In this document: in pieces, positions 57,173-64,000 of the stretch | Position numbering within the stretch: the stretch's first letter is position 1 | How the letters are laid out: every line of letters starts with the position of its first letter | Source of the DNA: AC-32 sp963788215 | GTDB taxonomy: Bacteria > Actinomycetota > Thermoleophilia > Gaiellales > Gaiellaceae | DNA: 64,000 bases | Reading direction: 5' to 3' | Assembly: GCA_963788215.1 (NCBI GenBank) | Contig: CAWBFX010000001.1 | Location: forward strand, 124,001-188,000 | Program-made: the position numbers and the translations under genes | The notes under the pieces: model-generated | Database searches by the model: none | Told to the model about the DNA's origin: nothing | Seen by the model: the letters and a program-made list of their open reading frames with translations, nothing else

Positions 57173-57918
57173 GGATCGTCGTCGGGCACCTGTTTCCGGA
57201 GTACCTGAACATCTACGCCGACCGCGGCAACATCGCCGTACTCTCGCGGCGGGCGGCCTGGCGCGGGCACGAACTGGAGGTGCGGGCGCTCGGCGCCGGA
57301 TCGGCCGTCCGGCCCGGAGAACACGACCTCTTCTACATCGGGGGCGGCCAGGATCGCGAGCAGGAGCTGATCGCACCCGTGCTCGCCTCGCTGGGCGACG
57401 GCATCAAGGCCGCCGCCGAGGGCGGTGCGGCGTTGCTGGCCGTCTGCGGCGGCTACCAGCTCCTCGGCCGGTCCTACCGCGACCAGAGCGGCGACGAGCT
57501 TCCGGGGGTCGGGCTCTTCCCGCTGGACACCGTGGCCGGCGAGCGCCGCATGATCGGCGACGTGCTGCTGGAGTGCGAGCTGGAGCCCGGCGTCCGCCGT
57601 ACGCTCGCGGGCTTCGAGAACCACGCGGGCCGGACCTACCTCGACGACGGCGCGGAGCCGCTGGGACGGGTCCTCGCCGGGTTCGGGAACGACGGCGAGA
57701 GCGGGTACGAGGGTTGCCGCGCCGGCCGAGCCGTCGGGACGTACCTGCACGGGCCGCTGCTTCCCCGCAATCCGTGGCTCGCCGACTGGCTCCTCGCCCA
57801 GGCGCTCGCGCACCGAACCGGCGAGGCGCCGATCTTCGAGCCCCTCGACGACGAGCTCGAGGCGGAGGCTCACGCAGTCTCCTCGGCCCGAGCCCACTCC
57901 CGCGGCGGCCGCTACTGA
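57169..57918 (+). CDS. gatD: GatD-type glutamine amidotransferase
   Basis: 249 residues of the class I (CobB/CobQ-like) amidotransferase. VVGHLFPEYLNIYADRGNIA opens the domain. DLFYIGGGQDREQELIAP and LLAVCGGYQLLGRSYRD give the nucleophilic Cys, and GTYLHGPLLPRNPWLADWLL the catalytic His. It supplies ammonia to MurT. It ends in a hydrophilic Arg/Ser-rich tail. After it, 57919-58031 holds GC-rich inverted repeats including GGGACGG-TAC-CCGTCCC, possibly a terminator. Confidence 0.95.
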   Translation: MRIVVGHLFPEYLNIYADRGNIAVLSRRAAWRGHELEVRALGAGSAVRPGEHDLFYIGGGQDREQELIAPVLASLGDGIKAAAEGGAALLAVCGGYQLLGRSYRDQSGDELPGVGLFPLDTVAGERRMIGDVLLECELEPGVRRTLAGFENHAGRTYLDDGAEPLGRVLAGFGNDGESGYEGCRAGRAVGTYLHGPLLPRNPWLADWLLAQALAHRTGEAPIFEPLDDELEAEAHAVSSARAHSRGGRY

Positions 57919-58031
57919 AGCCTCGCGCGCGCACGCGCGCGCGGAGAAAGCCCCGGGTGGGTGGGGGTTGGGGACGGTACCCGTCCCGGCGTCACGAAAC
58001 TGTCACGAGGTCGTGCCGATTGTGTGTCGAT

Positions 58032-58493
58032 TCACGGCGCCCAGAGAGCGCCCAGGTAGACCGCCGGGTCACCGGGGGTCCAGCGCTGAAGGAAGCGCTG
58101 GATCGGCGGGTGGAGGACGATCTCCTCGAGCTCGTCCGGTGTGAACAGACGGTGCCCGCGCACGGCAGCGTCGCGCGAGGTGACCGCCTCGAGCGACCGG
58201 CCGCTGAGATCGCCCGCGAAGATGATGTGCACAACGTGCTTCGCGGCGAAGGAGCGCACCGGCGAGATCGAGTCGACGATCGCCACTGGCCCTTCGACCG
58301 GCGGCGGCTCGTGCTCGATGCCGACCTCCTCGGCGAGCTCACGGTACAGGGCGTCGACGAGGCTCTCCCCCGAGTTCACCCCGCCGCCCGGGAGCAGCCA
58401 GTGCTCGCGCTCGGCCTTCTCGTGCCGGCACAGGAGCAGCCTCCCGCTCCAGCGCAGCATCGCCGAGACGCGGATCCGTGGCTCGGCGCTCAC
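58032..58493 (-). CDS. NUDIX hydrolase
   Basis: 153 residues. The Nudix box is GGGVNSGESLVDALYRELAE followed by EVGIE, with Gx5Ex7REUxEExGU intact. The rest (HWLLPGGG, HVVHIIFAGDL) is the normal Nudix fold. It hydrolyses a nucleoside diphosphate linked to another group; the substrate is unknown. The ATG overlaps the dut stop as ATGA. Last gene of the operon that starts with the tyrosine phosphatases. Confidence 0.88.
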   Translation of the reverse strand: MSAEPRIRVSAMLRWSGRLLLCRHEKAEREHWLLPGGGVNSGESLVDALYRELAEEVGIEHEPPPVEGPVAIVDSISPVRSFAAKHVVHIIFAGDLSGRSLEAVTSRDAAVRGHRLFTPDELEEIVLHPPIQRFLQRWTPGDPAVYLGALWAP

Positions 58494-58920
58494 CGCTGCG
58501 AGGAGCCGAAGCCGCGCACGCCGCGGTCGCTTTCCGGCAGCTCGTCGACCTCGACGAGCTCCGGGGTCTCGACGGCCAGAACGACGAGCTGGGCGATTCT
58601 CATGCCGGGCTCGACCACGAACGGCTCCGCGAGATCGGTGTTCAGGAGAACCACGCGGATCTCACCTCGGTAGCCCGCGTCGACGAGCCCAGGCGTGTTC
58701 ACGACCGAGATCCCGTGACGGGCGGCAAGGCCCGAGCGCGGCTGGACGAAACCCGCGTAGCCCTCGGGGATCGCCACCGACAGGCCGGTTCCGACGACCG
58801 CGCGCTCGCCCGGGCCGAGCTCGTGGCGCTCGCAGGCGGCGAGATCGAGGCCTGCGTCTCCCGGGTACGCGCGCTCGGGCAGGACGGCGTCGTCCCGCAG
58901 CCGCCGCACCGGTAGCTCGG

Positions 58921-58924
<4 letters not shown>
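58490..58924 (-). CDS. dut: dUTP diphosphatase
   Basis: 144 residues of the trimeric dUTPase family. The five motifs are visible: PGDAGLDLAA, QPRSGLAARHGI, VNTPGLVDAGYRGEIRVVLL, RIAQLVVLAV and RGVRGFGSS. It removes dUTP and supplies dUMP for thymidylate synthesis. ATGA overlaps on both sides with nudix and hflX. Confidence 0.95.
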
Positions 58925-60227
<1,303 letters not shown>

Positions 60228-60231
<4 letters not shown>

Positions 60232-61406
60232 CCCTCGATTATGCCCGCTCGCAGCGAGGATTCGATACGGCCGACGGCCTCCTCCAGCTGCTTGTCCGGG
60301 ACGGTCAGCGAGATGCGGAAGTAGCCCTCGCCGCTCGGCCCGTACGCCGGGCCCGGCGAGACGACGACGCCTGCCTGCTCGAGGACGAGCTCGGCGAACG
60401 ACTCGGACGTGAATCCCTCGGGAACGCGAACCCAGAAGTACGGCGTGGCCTTTGGACGCTCGACCGGGAGGCCGATCGCCTCGAGCCCCTCGGCGACCAT
60501 GTCGCGCCTGCGCTGGTAGATCTCCGACATCTCGCGCGGAAAGCCGCGCGCCTCGGTGAGTGCCGCGACCGTCGCCCGCTGCACGGCCTCGAACATGCCC
60601 GAGTCGAGGTTCGTCTTCAGATGGCGGTAGCGCTCGACGACCTCGGGGTGGCCGGCGACGATCGCCGCGCGCCAGCCGGTCATGTTCCAGCCTTTCGAGA
60701 GCGAGAAGATCTCGATGCCGACCTCCTTCGCGCCGGGGGTCTCGAGGAAGCTCGGCGCGCGATAGCCGTCGAAGCAGACCTCCGAGTAGGCGTTGTCGTG
60801 GACGACGACGAGGTCGTTGGCGCGGGCGAGCTCGACCGCTCGCGCGAAGTACCCGTCGGCGACGACGGCGCCGGTGGGGTTGTTCGGGTAGTTGAGAAAG
60901 AGCAGGTTCGACCGCCGCAGGACGTCCTCCGGAATCGCGTCGAGGTCTGGCAGGAAGCCGTTCGCCTCGTCGAGCGGCAGGTAATGGACCTCGGCTCCCG
61001 AGAAGACGGGCCCAGAGGTGTAGGGCGGATAGCCGGGGTCGGGTGACAGGCAGACGTCGCCGGGATCGAGGAGCGCGAGGCAGACGTGGGCGACCGCCTC
61101 CTTGCCTCCGAGCGCCGGCACGATCTCGGACGCCGGATCGAGCTCGACGCGGAAACGGTCACGGTAGAAGCCGGCGACGGCCTCGCGGAACGCGTCCGAC
61201 CCGTGGTTCGTCGGATACTGGTGCGTGGCAGGGTCGCGGGCTGCGGCGGCGAGCGCGCTCACGACCGGCTCCGGCGTCGGCAGGTCCGGGTCGCCGATGC
61301 CGAGGCTGATCACGTCGACGCCCTCGCGCCGCTTCTGGGCGATCTTGCGCTCGAGCTCGGCGAACAGGTAGGGCGGCACCTCGTCGAGGCGCTTCGCGAA
61401 CTTCAA
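60228..61406 (-). CDS. Class I aminotransferase, LL-diaminopimelate aminotransferase-like
   Basis: 392 residues of fold-type I. Motifs are ISLGIGDPDLPTPEPVVSAL, YPTNHGSDAFREAVAGFYRD, LALLDPGDVCLSPDPGYPPY, FLNYPNNPTGAVV, VVHDNAYSEVCFDGYRAPSF and EIFSLSKGWNMTGWRAAIVA with the PLP lysine. It resembles DapL, which makes LL-diaminopimelate directly from tetrahydrodipicolinate. The adjacent dapF strongly supports that role, though related aminotransferases with other substrates are similar. TTG start at 61406 in a TTGA overlap with dapF. Confidence 0.82.
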
Positions 61407-62179
61407 AGGTCGAACTCCTCCGCGAGCTCGACGGTGCAGATCTCCTCGGCGGGGCCCGTGAGCGTCGCCCTCCCGTCCGCCAGCTCGACGAGCAGGTCGC
61501 CGCCCGCCAGATGGACGGTGACCGGGCTCTCGCACCAGCCGCGCGCGACCGCTGCTGCCGCCGCCGCGACGGAGCTCGTGCCGGACGAGAGGGTCTCCCC
61601 CGCCCCGCGCTCCCAGACGCCGACCGTGAGCTCGTTCGCGCCGTCGACGCGCACGAGCTGGACGTTCGTGCGCTCGGGGAAGCGCTCATGCGTCTCGACG
61701 AGCGGCCCGAGCCGGCGAACCTCGGCGCTGTCCGGCTCGCGCCGGATGACGGCGTGCGGGTTGCCGACCGAGACCGGCGTGAGCTCGACATTCTCCCCGC
61801 CGGCGTCGATCGTCTCCGGCTCGCCGACTTCGACCTCGCCCACGTCGAGCTCGACCTCGCGTCCGTTGAGGCTCGCGGCGACTTCGCGCGGGCCGACGCG
61901 GATTCTCACCGCATCCTCGCCCGACCGCCGCGCGAGCCAGCGCGCCGCGATCCGCGTGCCGTTTCCGGAGAGCTCCGCCGTCGATCCGTCGGGGTTCCAG
62001 ATCACGACGTCGGCCTCCGCTCCGTTCGCCGAGACGACCTCGAGGATCCCGTCCGAGCCGACTCCGAAGTGGTAGTCGCAGATCCGCTGGACGCGCTCAG
62101 GCGTCAACGGCACGTCCAGCGTCGCCCGCTCGACGAGCAGGTAGTCGTTCCCGAGACCGTGCCATTTCGAGAATCGCAT
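61403..62179 (-). CDS. dapF: Diaminopimelate epimerase-like protein with Ser in place of both catalytic Cys
   Basis: 258 residues of the DapF fold. It starts MRFSKWHGLGNDYLLVER and has VGSDGILEVVS, TAELSGNGTRIAARWLA and RGAGETLSSGTSSVAAAAAA. In characterised DapF the two half-site nucleophiles are the Cys of xCGNGxR and of xCGTGx. Here they are Ser71 and Ser199. The residues around them are otherwise conserved. Either this enzyme works with Ser, or it has another role. Its 5' end overlaps miaA by 83 bases; the next gene is the DapL-like aminotransferase. Confidence 0.85.
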   Translation of the reverse strand: MRFSKWHGLGNDYLLVERATLDVPLTPERVQRICDYHFGVGSDGILEVVSANGAEADVVIWNPDGSTAELSGNGTRIAARWLARRSGEDAVRIRVGPREVAASLNGREVELDVGEVEVGEPETIDAGGENVELTPVSVGNPHAVIRREPDSAEVRRLGPLVETHERFPERTNVQLVRVDGANELTVGVWERGAGETLSSGTSSVAAAAAAVARGWCESPVTVHLAGGDLLVELADGRATLTGPAEEICTVELAEEFDL

Positions 62180-63017
62180 CCGCTAGCTCGCCCGGGGGGC
62201 GGTCCGCAGGCAGGCTAACAATGCCCGGAATCCGCCGCAGCCACCTGAGCTGGTAGACGGCGTACCGGCGGCTTCGGATGACGATCGCTTCGATCGCCTG
62301 CTCGCGCGGCAGCTCCGCGATCTCGCGGAGACCCAGGACGTGGCGGGCCGTCTCGGAGATCGGCGCGGCCAGCGCCCGGCGGACTTCCTCCTCCACCCCG
62401 CGCTCGAACATCTCCCGGGTGCGCTCCTCGATCCGCCGGCGGAGCTCCTCGCGGTCGAGCGTGAGCCCGACGATGACCGTCGGGTGGCGCGTCTCGCCTT
62501 CCCAGAGGCGATCTTCGGCGGGTCGCAGCGACGCGCCGGCCTCGGCGAGCTCCAGTGCGCGAACGACCCGGCGGCGGTCGTTGGCGTGCACGGCTGCAGC
62601 AGCGGACGGATCGCGCTCCGCCAGCAGCTCGTGGGCCCGCTCGGCTCCGACGCGGTCGTACAGGCGCTCGAGTCGCTCGCGAGCCTCGGAAGGAACAGCG
62701 GGTGGGAGCCCGAGATCTGCCAGCGCCGCGCGCAGGTACAGGCCAGTCCCCCCGACGACGATCGGCGTTCGTCCGGCCGCGAGGATCTCGTCGATGGCCG
62801 CATGGGCGGCCTCCTGGTACTCGCCGACGGACGCCTCGTGGCCGAGGTCCCAGATCGCCACGAGCCTGGCGCGGGACTGGTTCGTCAGGATCGGGAGGCC
62901 GCGGTAGACCTGCATCGAGTCCGCCGAGACGAGCTCAGCCGGGATTCGTTCTGCGATCGCCTCGGCGACGGCGCTCTTGCCCGACGCCGTCGGCCCGAAG
63001 ATCGCGATGACGCTCAA
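62097..63017 (-). CDS. miaA: tRNA dimethylallyltransferase (MiaA)
   Basis: 306 residues. Motifs are IAIFGPTASGKSAVAEAIAE (P-loop), ELVSADSMQVYRGLPILTNQ, PIVVGGTGLYLRAALADLGL, HANDRRRVVRALELAEAG and IRSRRYAVYQLRWLRRIPGI. It prenylates A37 of tRNAs that read U-starting codons. TTG start at 63017 in a TTGA overlap with the phosphatase stop. The C-terminal 20 residues overlap the dapF start by 83 bases in another frame. The C-terminus ends a little short of some homologues. Confidence 0.93.
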   Translation of the reverse strand: MSVIAIFGPTASGKSAVAEAIAERIPAELVSADSMQVYRGLPILTNQSRARLVAIWDLGHEASVGEYQEAAHAAIDEILAAGRTPIVVGGTGLYLRAALADLGLPPAVPSEARERLERLYDRVGAERAHELLAERDPSAAAAVHANDRRRVVRALELAEAGASLRPAEDRLWEGETRHPTVIVGLTLDREELRRRIEERTREMFERGVEEEVRRALAAPISETARHVLGLREIAELPREQAIEAIVIRSRRYAVYQLRWLRRIPGIVSLPADRPPGELADAILEMARSRERLPARRAGDAGRAVDA

Positions 63018-63751
63018 CCGCGCAGCCGCTCGCGCACGCTCTCGAGCCGTTCGGCATCGGCCCCCGCGTCGAGCAGGAACTCGCGGACGGTGCCGTGACG
63101 CCGCTCGAGCTCGACCAGGACATTCCGCATCGCCGCGGCGGGCATGACCGACAGGATCCGCCTCTTGCGGGCCTCCGCCTCGTCCGGCGCGGCGCCGACC
63201 CAGTCCTCGATCGTCGGCGCCCAGTTGGCTTCGCTGAGGGCGTAGTCCTCGGCGATCGTCTCCGGGCCGACGCCCGCTACTCGGAGCAGGAACGCTGCGA
63301 CCAGGCCGGTGCGATCGACGCCGCCGGCGCAGTGCACGAGAACCGCCCCGTCCAACGGCGCGCCGATCGCGTCGACCGCAGCGGCGAAGGCCGGTGCGAA
63401 CCGCTCGAGGAAGAAGAAGTAGTTCCGAGTACGCCACTCGACGACGTCGTCGACGCCGAGGAGCAGCTCGTCGACCTCGTGGATGGCGGCATCCTCGAGC
63501 AGTGGCACCCGCACCAGTTCGACGGGCGTCTCGTACGGCGGATCCTCGTGGCGGAGATCGACGATGCGACGAACGCCGTAGTCCTCGAGCGCGCTCCAGC
63601 CGGCCGGCGCCAGCAGGGAGATGTCGTCGGCCCGGACGACGACCCGGAAAGCTGTCTCGCCACCGCCCTCGATCGGCAAGCCGCCCAGGTCGCGGATGTT
63701 GCAGCAGCCTTCCCAGCCGAGGGCGCGACTAACGGAGCCGGGCGCGGACAC
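63014..63751 (-). CDS. Protein tyrosine phosphatase-like (CX5R) protein
   Basis: About 245 residues of the PTP-like/LipA-type group. The N-terminal NIRDLGGLP and FRVVVRADDISLLAPAGWSA precede the active site VLVHCAGGVDRTGLVAAFLL with CX5R, and ALSEANWAPTIEDWVGA follows. It may act on phosphotyrosine or phosphoinositide-like substrates. The GTG at 63751 is inferred because the conserved N-terminus begins just after it. The start lies 23 bases inside the tandem copy upstream. Confidence 0.8.
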   Translation of the reverse strand: MSAPGSVSRALGWEGCCNIRDLGGLPIEGGGETAFRVVVRADDISLLAPAGWSALEDYGVRRIVDLRHEDPPYETPVELVRVPLLEDAAIHEVDELLLGVDDVVEWRTRNYFFFLERFAPAFAAAVDAIGAPLDGAVLVHCAGGVDRTGLVAAFLLRVAGVGPETIAEDYALSEANWAPTIEDWVGAAPDEAEARKRRILSVMPAAAMRNVLVELERRHGTVREFLLDAGADAERLESVRERLRG

Positions 63752-64000
63752 GATCCAGGTCCTCTTCCTCGACGCCGGCCGACGTGAGGTAGCCCTCGAC
63801 GCTGCCATAAAGCCGCTCGAGCTCGCGGAAGACGCCGAGCATCGAGCCCGGCGGCGTCTGGGAGATGCGCTGCAGCCGCGCGAGCTCCTCCTCGGACTCC
63901 GCTGCCTCGAACCACGCCTCGTGCCGCGAGCGCAGGCGGTCCTCGCTGAGCGCGTAGTCGGCGGCGATCTCCTCCTCGGGGACGCCCGCAACGTGCAGTA
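63729..64000 (-). CDS. Second tyrosine phosphatase paralogue, 5' part outside window
   Basis: The visible 90 or so residues end in a TAG at 63729-63731. They read AADYALSEDRLRSRHEAWFE, LARLQRISQTPPGSMLGVFR and YGSVEGYLTSAGVEEEDLDR, the same C-terminal domain as the neighbour (ADYALSEANW, MRNVLVELERRHGTVREFLL). The active-site part lies beyond the window. The two genes are tandem paralogues with a 23-base overlap. Confidence 0.75.
   Translation of the reverse strand, partial: LHVAGVPEEEIAADYALSEDRLRSRHEAWFEAAESEEELARLQRISQTPPGSMLGVFRELERLYGSVEGYLTSAGVEEEDLDRVRARLR

Overview
The window is a high-GC, densely packed bacterial chromosome segment, most likely from a deep-branching actinobacterium (class Thermoleophilia or a relative). 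The taxonomic call is inference. It rests on the actinobacterial SOS-box type upstream of imuB, a MurA with Asp in place of the catalytic Cys, SepF and DivIVA division genes, a GarA-like FHA gene followed by a MerR gene as in mycobacteria, a single-motif RsiG-like anti-sigma candidate, MurT/GatD, and many four-base NTGA gene overlaps.

Layout. 1-1.9 kb: an accessory edge with a truncated unknown gene, an IS1595-type transposase and a small unknown gene. 1.9-7.4 kb: an SOS-controlled translesion cassette (tandem LexA boxes, imuB, a DUF6504-type gene, dnaE2) with an antisense bicupin gene between imuB and dnaE2. 7.4-12.7 kb: a GH15 glycosidase, a small membrane protein, an endonuclease/phosphatase-fold protein, a frameshifted class V aminotransferase and an HD protein. 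12.7-15.4 kb: murA, a degenerate hisB paralogue, ridA and a small zinc-ribbon gene. 15.4-22.8 kb: a DHH-CBS-tRNA nucleotidyltransferase fusion followed by a division/envelope operon (pgeF, yggS, sepF, yggT, divIVA, DUF167, dksA-like, lspA, rluD). 22.7-23.6 kb: a diguanylate cyclase. 23.7-34.5 kb: the classic rpsB-tsf-pyrH-frr-uppS-cdsA-dxr-rseP-ispG-(kinase)-proS-HTH run. 34.5-39.1 kb: zinc-finger, receiver-domain and unknown genes, one tRNA-Pro(GGG) with a terminator, and a cupin/amidohydrolase pair. 39.1-44.9 kb: pgsA, a sugar nucleotidyltransferase/phosphomannomutase fusion, then rsiG-like, garA-like, merR and a phosphoribosyltransferase. 45.5-49.1 kb: consensus DnaA boxes and two sigma-70 genes with a PHP phosphatase between them. 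49.3-55.6 kb: a class II amidotransferase, a homing-endonuclease-repeat protein, a large GGDEF/HD-GYP fusion and a secreted subtilase with VSW pentapeptide repeats. 55.8-57.9 kb: murT-gatD. 58.0-64 kb: a minus-strand operon of tandem tyrosine phosphatases, miaA, dapF, an LL-DAP-type aminotransferase, hflX, dut and nudix.

Themes. Cell-wall precursor synthesis and modification (murA, murT/gatD, uppS, dapF, the aminotransferase), isoprenoid synthesis (dxr, ispG, uppS), phospholipid synthesis (cdsA, pgsA), division (sepF, divIVA) and translation genes dominate. Cyclic di-GMP signalling appears three times (a GGDEF protein, a GGDEF/HD-GYP fusion and a candidate c-di-GMP-responsive anti-sigma factor). 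Several genes have no ATG/GTG/TTG where homology demands a start but have CTG exactly there, often in a CTGA overlap. Five otherwise intact genes each need one indel to be read through, so either assembly errors or real decay is present. I saw no CRISPR array, rRNA, prophage or obvious large mobile island. The strongest candidates for something new are the CTG starts, the metal-site-less HisB paralogue beside murA, the Ser/Ser DapF and the VSW-repeat protease.
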